NCBI RefSeq assembly: GCF_052118845.1
Contig: NZ_JBQKGJ010000013.1
Coordinates: 17,222-81,221 of the forward strand
DNA from: Bilifractor sp002394235
GTDB lineage: Bacteria > Bacillota > Clostridia > Lachnospirales > Lachnospiraceae
Length of the DNA: 64,000 nt
Reading direction: 5' to 3'
The first letter of the stretch is position 1, and the number at the start of each line of letters is the position of its first letter. The notes below the pieces were generated by a model. The model worked only from the letters and a program-made list of their open reading frames with translations, was not told where the DNA came from and searched no databases. Positions 18,515 through 27,568 of the stretch are shown here, one piece after another. The translations under genes were made by a program, and so were the position numbers.

Positions 18515-20251
18515 TTAATCTGCATCATCCACAGGAATTGCAGGTAGCAGATAAATAACCGTTGTCCCTTTTCCCGGAGTGCTGTCTATCTTCATATAGT
18601 ATTCATCTCCGAATTCCAGACGGATGATCTCCTCGATATTGTGAATTCCGATATTGGTATGATTCGACTTCTTCTCCGGTTTTCTGCGCCAGGCTTCAAC
18701 GTCAAATCCCACGCCATGATCCACCAAGGTTATGTGTAAATGATTATCCTTCCAGACATGTAATTCTATGTTTGTATTGCGTATTTTACCGCGATTCAGT
18801 CCGTGGACAATAGCATTTTCAACCATAGGCTGCAGCAGAAGCTTCGGAACTCTCAGATTTTCCACTCCTTCCTGAACATCAAGTTTCAGATTAAAATTCA
18901 TGAAACGGGCGCTCTGAATCACTGCATAATTTTTCACAAGATCAAGCTCATCCTGAAGCTTATACTTCCCATCATCAACCTTCGCGGCATTCATAAAAAT
19001 ACTGATCAGAGATTCCGTCAGATTCTGAATCTGATCCTGCTGATTCAGAACAGCCAGCCACTTGATGGTATTTAATGCATTATAGATAAAATGCGGTGTC
19101 AGTTGGGATGTCAGTGTCTTGATCTGCTGCTTGGTCTTTTCTTCCTGTTCTTCTCTGTAAGCAGCCATCAGATCCGCTATACGCAGCTTCATATTATTAT
19201 AGTGAATGGAAAGGCTTTCAAATTCCTGAATCCCTTCAACCTGAAACTCGCTGTTTTGCAGCTGTCCCTGCGCATAATCGTCCATATTTTTCTTCAGCAG
19301 TTCCAGCGGATTGAAAATGTACCTTTGCATGGAATGGTACATGAGTATCATAAAGCCAAAATAGGTAAGAGATACCAGAAAGAACGGCAACAGAACAAGA
19401 AGGATTTTTTTATCCATGATGGCTGAATCAATCAGACAAACGCTGTACCACCCCACATCCATAAGATTATAGGACGCAAGAATTTCTTTTCCCTTCTCTG
19501 TCTGAATCGTCTGATATTCCTGCTTTTTCCCGGGATCAATGACATCAACATTGAGACTGTCCCCCAGGTGTCCCGGCTCTGAAGCATACAAAATCTTCCC
19601 ATGGCTGTCAGTAAGATACCAGGTAGAATAATCCTCAGACAGATCGCCTAAGGCATCCGATACGATCCGGTCGCTAAGAAGCATATAAAGAATACCAACA
19701 TTCTTTCTGTTCTTTCCATTCAGGGCTCTGGCCATGATAAATAAATTTTTGTCCGGTCCACGGTAATACTGGTTGGAGGTATACCACATGCATCTGCCTC
19801 CAGCCTTCAGGATTTCATCCTGTTTGCCTTTCATGGATGCAATCACCGCAGAATGATCCCCGCCACTATGATAGGTATTGGTTCCTGTTACGATATACGC
19901 TGCAAGCACTCCTGTATTTGCATATTTCATTGCTTCCAGCTGTCCTGTCAACGTCTGCCTTTCCTGATCAGTCAGTTTTTCATTCTTTTCCAGATAATCA
20001 ATGCACCCCGTATAGTATATCGCCATAGAGTCATTTTCGCGCTCAACGATATTTCTGTGAATGACAGAGGCGGCTGCTGTCAGTGTACCGATAGTATCCT
20101 GCCCGAGTGTCTGCATGATATAATGCTGAAACAGACCAATTACCATACCGGCAAGCACAATATAAGGGGTAAAAATAAACAGGGTAAAAGACACTAGGAC
20201 TTTTCCCCTGATTCCCATTTTTTTAAAGACTTTGTTCCATGTTTTAATCAA
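18515..20251 (-). CDS. YesM-type sensor histidine kinase
   Basis: A membrane kinase with an N-terminal membrane segment (KVLVSFTLFIFTPYIVLAGMV), a 250-residue outside sensor of dCache type, a second membrane segment near LLVLLPFFLVSLTYFGF, a HAMP-like linker, the His_kinase box LTPHFIYNALNTIKWLA and a HATPase domain with VDHGVGFD. It senses a sugar or binding-protein complex and phosphorylates the YesN partner. The open frame runs 45 codons further upstream into yesL, but a TTG at 20251 preceded by AAGGGGAAG fits better and leaves a 22-bp gap. ATG at 20218 is the alternative start. Confidence 0.9.
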   Translation of the reverse strand: MIKTWNKVFKKMGIRGKVLVSFTLFIFTPYIVLAGMVIGLFQHYIMQTLGQDTIGTLTAAASVIHRNIVERENDSMAIYYTGCIDYLEKNEKLTDQERQTLTGQLEAMKYANTGVLAAYIVTGTNTYHSGGDHSAVIASMKGKQDEILKAGGRCMWYTSNQYYRGPDKNLFIMARALNGKNRKNVGILYMLLSDRIVSDALGDLSEDYSTWYLTDSHGKILYASEPGHLGDSLNVDVIDPGKKQEYQTIQTEKGKEILASYNLMDVGWYSVCLIDSAIMDKKILLVLLPFFLVSLTYFGFMILMYHSMQRYIFNPLELLKKNMDDYAQGQLQNSEFQVEGIQEFESLSIHYNNMKLRIADLMAAYREEQEEKTKQQIKTLTSQLTPHFIYNALNTIKWLAVLNQQDQIQNLTESLISIFMNAAKVDDGKYKLQDELDLVKNYAVIQSARFMNFNLKLDVQEGVENLRVPKLLLQPMVENAIVHGLNRGKIRNTNIELHVWKDNHLHITLVDHGVGFDVEAWRRKPEKKSNHTNIGIHNIEEIIRLEFGDEYYMKIDSTPGKGTTVIYLLPAIPVDDAD

Positions 20252-20273
20252 GATCTTCCCCTTCGAAAGGTTG

Positions 20274-20924
20274 TTATTGTTCCTGATGATAATCCGGATC
20301 TGCCTCTTCCAGAGGTTTAAACAATCTGATAATGATTTTGTCAGACAGATAAGCCGGCAGCGAAAAACCGCACAGCAAAAGTGCAAGAACAGCGGCCTGC
20401 GAGAACTGTGCCAGGAACAGTATAAGCAGTAACGGAAGAACGTAAATTGCAGCCAGCACGAAAGTATAGGGCAATTTTGCGATCGCCAGTCTGATCGAAA
20501 AGAGCAGATATCCCTTCACACTGTTGCTGAAGTATGCTGCTGCGGAAAAAATATAGACCAGTAAAATAAGCAGCCCTGTCAATACGATACTTATTATAAC
20601 ACGCATAGCCGGTGCCCAGAAAAAATTCTGTCTGGAAAAGATATAAATGTCGACAGCGCTGGTCAAGCCCAGAAGCAGAATCCCGAGCCAGATTGTCGTT
20701 GATTTTCGAAAATTGCTTTTAAAAGCGTGAAAATAGCCGGACAGAATATTCGGTTCGTCTCCCCTGAGTAAGGCAATAAGCATGCTGTGCATTGCTGTCG
20801 CTGCAGCCCCGATTGTAAAGACCGGTATGCTGCAGACCAGAAAAAGCAGATTCAGCGATACCACATACATAATTTTAGTCAAAGCCTTCTGAAGCGTCCC
20901 GTCATAACTCAGAAAATGTTTCAT
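20274..20924 (-). CDS. YesL family (DUF624) membrane protein
   Basis: About 216 residues with five to six membrane segments and the family N-terminus (GTLQKALTKIMYVVSLNLLFLVCSIPVFTIGAAATAMHSML). These proteins accompany YesM/YesN systems and CUT1 sugar transporters; their biochemical role is not known. ATG at 20924 starts one base after the rhamnosidase stop, implying translational coupling; an earlier in-frame TTG would overlap that gene. Confidence 0.88.
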   Translation of the reverse strand: MKHFLSYDGTLQKALTKIMYVVSLNLLFLVCSIPVFTIGAAATAMHSMLIALLRGDEPNILSGYFHAFKSNFRKSTTIWLGILLLGLTSAVDIYIFSRQNFFWAPAMRVIISIVLTGLLILLVYIFSAAAYFSNSVKGYLLFSIRLAIAKLPYTFVLAAIYVLPLLLILFLAQFSQAAVLALLLCGFSLPAYLSDKIIIRLFKPLEEADPDYHQEQ

Positions 20925-20925
20925 C

Positions 20926-23238
20926 TCAGTTTTTCTGCAGCCCCTTTCTGTCGATTTCAATTTTCATACCCTCCGGTCCTGTACACGAGAAGCTTCCGTT
21001 TCCCAGGGTACTCCAGCGAACATGAATCATTCCTGCAGGTGTTTTTACACTTCCCTCCGCTCCGGTCAGATACCCTGCAACCGGAGCAACTCTGGCTGAT
21101 GCATATCCCGGCTCGGCAGGCCTCACACCCAGAGTAACACATGGCAGCTCATAGAGAATCAGCGAGCCCCATCCGTGACAATCACTCCTTGCCGTGACAT
21201 CATCTTCCACACAAGTACTGGCGCCCATTTCCAGCATCCTTCTCCAGATATTCCAGTACTGATCCGTTCTCTGATACAGTCCTGTCAGCTCCAGCGCACG
21301 GAAAAGATAATATGCCATAGCTACAGAACACTGTGCGTACCTTTCCGGATGATCCATCGTTTCAATCAAATTGATTTTTGCCTGGTCAGATTTTCCGGTC
21401 CCCGTCAGGATGGCAAATACCTGCGGATGCTGGCTGTACTTTTCCACACCCGGCCCATCCTGAATCATTCCGTTCTTACCTGTGCAATACCGCAGAACCG
21501 CCGTCTGCACAGCATTTTTTTCCTTTGTATATGCCCGGGCCTGCTCGTGATGACCTATCCATTCCGCAAGGTCCGCAGCTTTTTCAAGGCCATAAATGTA
21601 CAGAAGACTTTCCATTGTTATGGGGCCTTCAAGTATTGCGTCAGGTACTCCTGTTGTTGCGTTCCATTCTGGTGTCCAGTCTATAAAGGACCAGGCCGCG
21701 CCATGACCATTGAGTCCACCAAGCTTACCCACATATCCCCCGGGTGTCAGATGCCTGTGAAAATAAAGCAGAATTCCTTCCACACATGGCATATGATTCC
21801 GTATGAATTCCTTATCGCCGAAATACATCATGTGATCATGAAGCATGCAGATGTAATAAATGGAAAATCCAGGTATAAGATTCGGTCCGAAATTGGGATA
21901 TGAACAATTCAACTGCCCGTCATATCTCTGCGATCTTCTGAAATCATCGATACACTTGCGTGCCAGCCGGTCGTCTCCTGTTGTTGCATAAGTATAGAGG
22001 ATCTCCAATCTGGAATCCATGGCATACTGGAGCTGCTCGTAAAAAGGACAATCCTCATATGTCTCATGCATACAATTCCGCAGTGTTCTCTCACTGATAT
22101 CCCAGATTTTTTCAAGAGAAGGGTCGCTTGTGTGAATTCCATGAAATTCATCCAGCGGGTATGCTGTTTTCGTATAGCAGAAGTTCTGAATTTCAAGCGG
22201 CTCTTTCCCTGTTTCTATCTCTATACGGATGAAACGGAAAGTCCTGAACCAGAATGGATCATATATTTCCGGTCTTTCATCTATTCCGGATCCTTCCACA
22301 TGATACACATCAGAGAAGCCCTGCAGCACTCCGCCTGCCGGATCTATCCTTTGGTTCTTGCTTAAACCGCCCGCCTTATCTCTGTGCATATAGCACTCCG
22401 AATACAGCAGACGGATCACGGATCCTCGCCCTCCTGTAAGCATCAGATGAATATATCCGGTTTCTTCAACATCTGACGTAATTTCTACCACTTCTCTCGT
22501 ATCGGATGGGATCCTGACTGCATTTCTTCCTTCCAGCATCGCATCCCAGGTATCTGCGCCGGACATTGATTGCCGTATCGCGCTGACATGATGAAATTTC
22601 TTCTGTTCCAGTGTCAGATACGGAATTGTTCTTGCGTGAAGATTTCCGGGACTGACAGCATATGGAATATTTCTGACAGTTATAGCCCAAGGCCAGGAAC
22701 TGTCATCATACACACTATCCCTCCACCCCTGCAAATCTCTTTCTGGTCTTCTGTCCTCGAAGATCTGTAAGGGCGCAAAAACCGGATCTTCCGACACGAT
22801 AGAAAATCCCCTGTCCATCTGTCCTTTCCAATCCTCGCCTGCACAGACGTCATAATGCTTTCCCTCTGTATCAAGAATCACACCTCTGACATAAAGCCCT
22901 GGATGCTCCGTGCGAAAGATCCCGTGATTTCCTTTCAGATGGATCAGAGGATAACGGAGAACTTCTACGGCTAGTACATTCCTGCCTTGATGCAGGTAAG
23001 GAAGTAAATCCGGTTCATCGTAGTACCAGATCTGAGCATCTCCCCTGCTCGGCCCGCATACAACCAGTCTTCCGTTTACATACAATTTATACCTGGAATC
23101 CGCAGAAATTCTCAGCTCTGCTCGTGCCGGTGAAAATTCCAGATCTATTGTTTTTCTGAACAGTACCAGTACGGCCTTGTCGTTATTGTCTGCGGGCCAT
23201 TCTCTGCACCAGATCCAGTTCCTGATATCCTGACTCAT
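20926..23238 (-). CDS. Alpha-L-rhamnosidase-like enzyme (GH78)
   Basis: A 770-residue intracellular glycosidase. The N-terminal beta-sandwich (FRKTIDLEFSPARAELRISADSRYKLYVNG) is the rhamnosidase N-domain, followed by a second sandwich and a six-hairpin (alpha/alpha)6 catalytic domain with EDCPFYEQLQYAMDSRLE (carboxylates near residue 400) and SDCHGWGS near residue 690, then a C-terminal sandwich. It should release terminal rhamnose-like residues from imported oligosaccharides. First gene of the operon rhamnosidase-YesL-YesM-YesN, with the ABC/GH30 operon next; the locus resembles plant cell wall polysaccharide use. The sugar specificity is inferred from family. Confidence 0.88.
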   Translation of the reverse strand: MSQDIRNWIWCREWPADNNDKAVLVLFRKTIDLEFSPARAELRISADSRYKLYVNGRLVVCGPSRGDAQIWYYDEPDLLPYLHQGRNVLAVEVLRYPLIHLKGNHGIFRTEHPGLYVRGVILDTEGKHYDVCAGEDWKGQMDRGFSIVSEDPVFAPLQIFEDRRPERDLQGWRDSVYDDSSWPWAITVRNIPYAVSPGNLHARTIPYLTLEQKKFHHVSAIRQSMSGADTWDAMLEGRNAVRIPSDTREVVEITSDVEETGYIHLMLTGGRGSVIRLLYSECYMHRDKAGGLSKNQRIDPAGGVLQGFSDVYHVEGSGIDERPEIYDPFWFRTFRFIRIEIETGKEPLEIQNFCYTKTAYPLDEFHGIHTSDPSLEKIWDISERTLRNCMHETYEDCPFYEQLQYAMDSRLEILYTYATTGDDRLARKCIDDFRRSQRYDGQLNCSYPNFGPNLIPGFSIYYICMLHDHMMYFGDKEFIRNHMPCVEGILLYFHRHLTPGGYVGKLGGLNGHGAAWSFIDWTPEWNATTGVPDAILEGPITMESLLYIYGLEKAADLAEWIGHHEQARAYTKEKNAVQTAVLRYCTGKNGMIQDGPGVEKYSQHPQVFAILTGTGKSDQAKINLIETMDHPERYAQCSVAMAYYLFRALELTGLYQRTDQYWNIWRRMLEMGASTCVEDDVTARSDCHGWGSLILYELPCVTLGVRPAEPGYASARVAPVAGYLTGAEGSVKTPAGMIHVRWSTLGNGSFSCTGPEGMKIEIDRKGLQKN

Positions 23239-23422
23239 AGCATGCCTCCCTGAAAATACCTCTGTTATAGTTAGGAGTATATGGTTCGCCGCCTCTCGTG
23301 GAAAGTCAGTCTTCGTTGACGGTGATTCACAATCTGATCAGATCAATGATCCCCGCATGTGAAACCATTCAAAATATGCTAATCTGATTCAATTTTTGAT
23401 TGGCGGATCTATGATCCGGCAA

Positions 23423-23518
23423 CGAGATAAAACACGCTGCGCGAGTTTTATCTCGCTATCGCGACGCTCGCCGCACACGAATACTTCGCATTCGGCTGCG
23501 GCTCACTGTTCGCGTAAA
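23423..23518 (-). repeat. 96-bp two-hairpin dispersed repeat, copy 3
   Basis: Near-identical to copy 1. It immediately follows, on the minus strand, the terminator of the oxidoreductase gene. The 23239-23610 gap holds only this repeat, that terminator and the rhamnosidase promoter region. Confidence 0.92.
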
Positions 23519-23520
23519 TA

Positions 23521-23550
23521 GAAAAGGCTCCGGCAGTCATCACCAGAGCC
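23521..23550 (-). terminator. Terminator of the oxidoreductase gene
   Basis: GGCTCTGG pairs with CCGGAGCC (one mismatch), followed on the minus strand by TTTTCTATTTACGCG. The T-run leads into repeat copy 3. Confidence 0.8.
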
Positions 23551-23610
23551 AAATACATTTCGAATTAATCACACAATTCATCGGACAAGGATAATATTTC
23601 CTGATACCTG

Positions 23611-24621
23611 TTACTGTTCACCGATCTTCAGGATCGTCTTGCCTTTTGATTTTCCCTGTTTCACCTTGTTGAGTGCCGCGTTGACCTCGTCTAAAGCAAA
23701 TACGGTATCAATGGAAGTCTCCAGCGGGTGTTCACGGTCAAACAGTCTGCCGATCCTGTCCAGCTGGCTGCCGTCCTCGTGCACAAACAGAAAATCATAG
23801 GTCTGTTTTTTGGCTGCCGCCATGCGGTCATACCTGCTGCCTGCCAGCTGAAAGAGGATCCGCTTGAAGAACGGCATGCCGCTTCTTCTGGCAAATCGAC
23901 CGTTTGGCAGTCCGCGCAGAGAAACCAGATTTCCGCCTTCCTTCAGAACCTTGAATTCATTTGGAAGCTCACGATCGCCGAGGGTATCCAGAACATGATC
24001 TACATCCGAGAGAACATCTGCATAGTTTTCCTTCCTGTAGTCAATAAATTTCTCTGCCCCGAGCTTTCTGACACGCTCCTCATTGTCACCGCTTCCATTT
24101 GTATAAACGTGCAGTCCAAGGCTTTTGGCCACCGGTATGGCCATTGCGCCGAGGCTTCCCGTCCCTCCGGAAATAAAAACAGATTCCCCGGCACGCACAT
24201 TCATGATATCAAACGCCTGCATCGCTGTCAGCGCCGTCAGCGGGACCGTCGCCGCCTCCTCAAAGGAAAGATATTCCGGGATCGAAGCCACTGCCGATTC
24301 TTTCAAAGCGGCATACTCCGCAAAGGCACCGATCTTCTTCAACGGCATTCTGCCGTAGACACGATCCCCGGGTTGGAACCGGGAAGCGTTCTTCCCCGTT
24401 TTCTCCACGATCCCGGCAAATTCATTGCCCATCACCAGAGGCATCGCATAGGGAACGATCAGCTTTACCTCGCCGCGGATGATCATATTATCCAGCGGAT
24501 TGACTGCCGCTGCGATAATCTTCACCAGAATCTCATCCTCTTCCGAGACCGGCGTCGGAATTTCACGGATATTCAGGTCCGTACCTTTTTTATCGTAATG
24601 TGTCAAAACAGCAGCCTTCAT
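23611..24621 (-). CDS. Zinc-independent quinone oxidoreductase-like protein (MDR)
   Basis: A 336-residue medium-chain dehydrogenase/reductase. The N-terminal GroES-like domain (VNPLDNMIIRGEVK...MGNEFAGIVEKTG) and the Rossmann motif (GGTGSLGAMAIPVAKSLG near residue 155) are clear; zinc-binding Cys/His residues are absent, as in quinone oxidoreductases. It probably reduces quinones or enals with NADPH. Its start overlaps the Rrf2 gene stop by 4 bp (ATGA), so it is co-transcribed with that regulator and likely the nitroreductase as a redox-stress operon. Confidence 0.9.
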   Translation of the reverse strand: MKAAVLTHYDKKGTDLNIREIPTPVSEEDEILVKIIAAAVNPLDNMIIRGEVKLIVPYAMPLVMGNEFAGIVEKTGKNASRFQPGDRVYGRMPLKKIGAFAEYAALKESAVASIPEYLSFEEAATVPLTALTAMQAFDIMNVRAGESVFISGGTGSLGAMAIPVAKSLGLHVYTNGSGDNEERVRKLGAEKFIDYRKENYADVLSDVDHVLDTLGDRELPNEFKVLKEGGNLVSLRGLPNGRFARRSGMPFFKRILFQLAGSRYDRMAAAKKQTYDFLFVHEDGSQLDRIGRLFDREHPLETSIDTVFALDEVNAALNKVKQGKSKGKTILKIGEQ

Positions 24622-25073
24622 TTTATCGATTCCTCCGATTTCTCTGTACGGTGCTCCACAATGTACCTGCTCATATCCGTGATACAGTCTTCAAGTGTCA
24701 TGCTCTGCAGCCGGTTCTCCACATCCCTCTCCATGCCCCGGAACATACTTCCCAGAACCGGACGAATATTGTGTCCGACGATACAGGCATCGTTTGGATT
24801 CTGATGAAGATCGAACAGATGGAGAGAATCTGTTTCCATTACTGCCTTGTAAATGTCTAGCAGGGAGATCTGCTCCGGTTTCTGCCGCAGACGGAACCCG
24901 CTGATCCCGCGGTGGCCCTCAATAATCCCCGCCTTGCTAAGCCTGGTCGTCAGCTTTCTGATGTAGCTTGGATTAGTTCCGACGCTCACTGCAATCTGAT
25001 CCGAATTCATCGGGCTCTCCGATTCCGAGATCAGAATCAACGCATGGATGGCAGATGAAAATTTTGTATCCAT
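24618..25073 (-). CDS. Rrf2-family transcriptional regulator
   Basis: A 151-residue DNA-binding protein with the Rrf2 winged helix (SAIHALILISESES..VGTNPSYIRKLTTRLSKAGIIEGHRGISGFRL). It lacks the three-Cys iron-sulfur motif of IscR/NsrR and has one Cys in NPNDACIVGHNIRP, a pattern shared with the second Rrf2 protein at 56764. It sits between a nitroreductase and a quinone reductase and probably represses them through the palindrome at 25941. Thiol-based electrophile sensing is inference. Confidence 0.9.
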   Translation of the reverse strand: MDTKFSSAIHALILISESESPMNSDQIAVSVGTNPSYIRKLTTRLSKAGIIEGHRGISGFRLRQKPEQISLLDIYKAVMETDSLHLFDLHQNPNDACIVGHNIRPVLGSMFRGMERDVENRLQSMTLEDCITDMSRYIVEHRTEKSEESIK

Positions 25074-25075
25074 AC

Positions 25076-25888
25076 TTATTTCTCCAGTTCGTAGGTGGCG
25101 ATATATTCTGTGTTCTCCGGTGCTGCAATTCCGGGATCGGACTGTATAAATCTGCCGCCCAGTCCGGCCTCCTTTGCAGCGATATCAAAATGACAGAGGG
25201 CGATTCCCAGGTCAACCTTCTGAATATCTCCTGTGGATTCTCTGTCGTAGCCCTTCGTTTTTGCTTCGTAGAAGTGTACTCTGCCTTCCTCAGTCACCGC
25301 TCTCCACGGCTGCTTGTTTGTCGCAGAAGGTGCCAGGCGCACCAGTTCAAGAGGGCCTGTCCACTTACCGGCATTCTCTTCCCTGAGAGGATGCTGAAAA
25401 TCTCCTTCAAAGAAAAGCTCTTCAACCGGCAGCCGGTGATCTGATTTCATTCCCTTTCGCATCAGGTTCTCCCGGATTGAGCGCTTCTGTGCGGCATAGC
25501 CCAGCGGTGTCACCGCGGGCATGACTTCATTTTCTCCGAGATTTATTGCTTTTTCAAATGCCTTGCGGTCAATGGTTGCTGCCAGCCATACTGTTCCAAG
25601 CCCCAGAGACGTCGCATACAGAACAAGCTTTTCAAAGGAATAGCCGAATGCAATCTCCGCGTTTTTCTGTTTCTGATATTTCCCGGCCACATAGGTATCT
25701 GCGCCTACAATCACCGGACTGCTGACTCCGTCCTTTTCCGTATTCAGAATGGAGAATGTAATCGGAACGCCGAACGGATTATCATCCTGCTCCAGATATT
25801 CCCGGACCTGCTGCATAATCTGCTCAGGAATCTTTTTCTCTTCGTAGGTTCTTACGCTGATTCTCTTTTTGATTGTCTCTGTATTCAT
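25076..25888 (-). CDS. Nitroreductase-family protein
   Basis: A 270-residue FMN-dependent oxidoreductase: KKRISVRTYEEKKIP at the N-terminus (FMN phosphate contact), AEIAFGYSFEKLVLYATSLGLGTVWL in the middle and a LAPSATNKQPWR segment later. It is longer than minimal nitroreductases and matches the putative TM-nitroreductase form of clostridia. The start at 25888 follows GAAGAGG; an upstream in-frame ATG at 25966 would include the operator and is rejected. First gene of the operon with Rrf2 and MDR. Confidence 0.88.
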   Translation of the reverse strand: MNTETIKKRISVRTYEEKKIPEQIMQQVREYLEQDDNPFGVPITFSILNTEKDGVSSPVIVGADTYVAGKYQKQKNAEIAFGYSFEKLVLYATSLGLGTVWLAATIDRKAFEKAINLGENEVMPAVTPLGYAAQKRSIRENLMRKGMKSDHRLPVEELFFEGDFQHPLREENAGKWTGPLELVRLAPSATNKQPWRAVTEEGRVHFYEAKTKGYDRESTGDIQKVDLGIALCHFDIAAKEAGLGGRFIQSDPGIAAPENTEYIATYELEK

Positions 25889-25940
25889 GATTACCTCTTC
25901 TTCCTTCGCGCTGTGTGCTGAATTCCAGTAGATTTGTATT

Positions 25941-25959
25941 TGTATCTGTTGCAGATACA
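25941..25959 (-). promoter_or_regulatory. Probable Rrf2 operator
   Basis: A perfect inverted repeat, TGTATCTG-TTG-CAGATACA, 53 bp upstream of the nitroreductase start. Read as 6-bp half-sites it is TGTATC-N7-GATACA, the same geometry as the sites near the second Rrf2 gene (57218 and 57933). The regulator encoded in the same operon is the natural candidate to bind it. Confidence 0.65.
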
Positions 25960-26130
25960 TTATCATGTGCAGTTCAATCTGTCAAGGTTTCTTGTCTGAA
26001 TTATTTTCTCCTCCCTCGGAAGCTGTATGCGAAAAAAAACGTGGAGAGGGAGATAAAAAGGATATTTAATCGAAATCATCTGTGTGCGGAAACGATCCGG
26101 ATCAGCCAAAACAAACGAGGGGTACAAAAG

Positions 26131-26226
26131 CGAGATAAAACACGCTGCGCGAGTTTTATCTCGCTATCGCGACGCTCGCCGCACACGAATACTTCGCATT
26201 CGGCTGCGGCTCACTGTTCGCGTAAA
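26131..26226 (-). repeat. 96-bp two-hairpin dispersed repeat, copy 4
   Basis: Same sequence as copies 1 and 3. It follows the terminator of the solute-binding protein gene on the minus strand. The 25960-26130 stretch between operator and repeat shows nothing else. Confidence 0.92.
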
Positions 26227-26256
26227 TAAAGATGCGGCCGGAAAAGCAGCCGCATC
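26227..26256 (-). terminator. Terminator of the binding protein-cyclase operon
   Basis: GATGCGGCTG paired with CGGCCGCATC around a TTTTC loop on the minus strand, then TTTATTTACGCG. The stem overlaps the stop codon at 26255 and the T-run enters repeat copy 4. Confidence 0.85.
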
Positions 26257-27568
26257 AGTCTTCACTATCAAGTATGGTCTTCCATTGATCAATAAGTTCC
26301 TTTGAGCAGGTGTTCAGATCCGCGACGCCGTACACATATTTCGCGGCTTCGTCATTGAAGGCATCTATGATATCCATATTTTCATTCGACGGTCCCATCG
26401 TCTCGAAGCGATTCAGATTGCGCAAGACATAATTTCCGGCCTCGGCGTCATAATCATTCAGAGACCCGTTTTCACGCAGGATACTTCGCGCTTTTTCACT
26501 GACCGGAATTCCCTTCTCGGTTCCCTGCAGCAGAACCATATCTTTATCATTGACCAGAAAGTTCAGAAGTTCAGCAGATTGCCTGGGATGCTTTGTGTTT
26601 TTGCTGATGGCATACATCGTGGCTGGTTTCACGTACCATCCGTAAAGTGCCTCATTTGCAGAGGTAATGGGTGGATTGGCCATCACAGGTGATATTCCTT
26701 TGTCCTGCAGCTGACTGCAGTAATTGTCTGCGTCACTTGCCCAGATGCCAACGCCCGCACAGGTTCCGTTGCTGAAATCCGTGTCTGTGCTCTTACCATT
26801 CAGGCAGATCACCTGATTGTCATAGAGATCCTTGTAAAAATCCAACAGCTTACCCGCATCATCGGTTCCTCCGGTATATTTTCCGTCCTGGTCAAAAAGA
26901 GTCTTCCCGGTTGTCTGCTCATAGCGCGCAATCACAGAAAGAAATAGGTGCTTATCGCTCAGGTGAAGGGGATAGCAGCCGTCCTTGCTCATAATGGACG
27001 CTGCATGAAACAGATCATCCCAGGTCTCAGGAGCTTTCAATCCGTATTTATTGAGAATGTCCGGATTGTAGTAAAAGACCACAGCGTTATAGGCGATCGG
27101 GATGGCGTTCAGTACGCCGTTCGATGTGCCATAGCTCAGATCTTTTTTGCTGTAGTTGTCGAGATCAATGTAATCCGAGAGAGCATTCAGATCATAATAG
27201 CCGGAGCCGTCAGCGGAGTACTCACGGATCCAGTTATAATTGATCTGCATCACATCAGGCGCTTTGCCCGAGAGCATGTAAATTCGATTTCGTCTCTCAT
27301 ACCCATTCCAGACATTATAGGAGCAGTTGACCTCGATCTGCGGATATTTTTCCTGAAATACATCGATACCTTTCAGCGTATACAGATGCCTGTCGTCGTT
27401 TCCCCACCAGCCGAAGGTGATGGCGGTGTTTTTTTTCGTGTTTTTTATGACGGTATGGCTCTCCGGTTTATATACGATATAATAATAGCTGAAGCCAAAG
27501 AAAAACAGGAGAAGGAGAATCCCGATGATAAAACGGAATGCGTTATGCTTTTTCGCAAATTTCATCAT
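26255..27568 (-). CDS. Membrane-anchored sugar-binding protein
   Basis: A 437-residue family 1 extracellular solute-binding protein. The N-terminus has a basic stretch and one hydrophobic segment (residues 13-31) without a lipobox Cys, so it is probably anchored by an uncleaved signal. The binding fold follows (TAITFGWWGNDDRHLYTLKGIDVFQEKYPQIEVNCSY; NAIPIAYNAVVFYYNPDIL). There is no permease or ATPase gene nearby. Its start overlaps the stop of the upstream diguanylate cyclase by 4 bp. It may act as the ligand-binding subunit of that sensor rather than in transport; this is inference. Confidence 0.87.
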   Translation of the reverse strand: MMKFAKKHNAFRFIIGILLLLFFFGFSYYYIVYKPESHTVIKNTKKNTAITFGWWGNDDRHLYTLKGIDVFQEKYPQIEVNCSYNVWNGYERRNRIYMLSGKAPDVMQINYNWIREYSADGSGYYDLNALSDYIDLDNYSKKDLSYGTSNGVLNAIPIAYNAVVFYYNPDILNKYGLKAPETWDDLFHAASIMSKDGCYPLHLSDKHLFLSVIARYEQTTGKTLFDQDGKYTGGTDDAGKLLDFYKDLYDNQVICLNGKSTDTDFSNGTCAGVGIWASDADNYCSQLQDKGISPVMANPPITSANEALYGWYVKPATMYAISKNTKHPRQSAELLNFLVNDKDMVLLQGTEKGIPVSEKARSILRENGSLNDYDAEAGNYVLRNLNRFETMGPSNENMDIIDAFNDEAAKYVYGVADLNTCSKELIDQWKTILDSED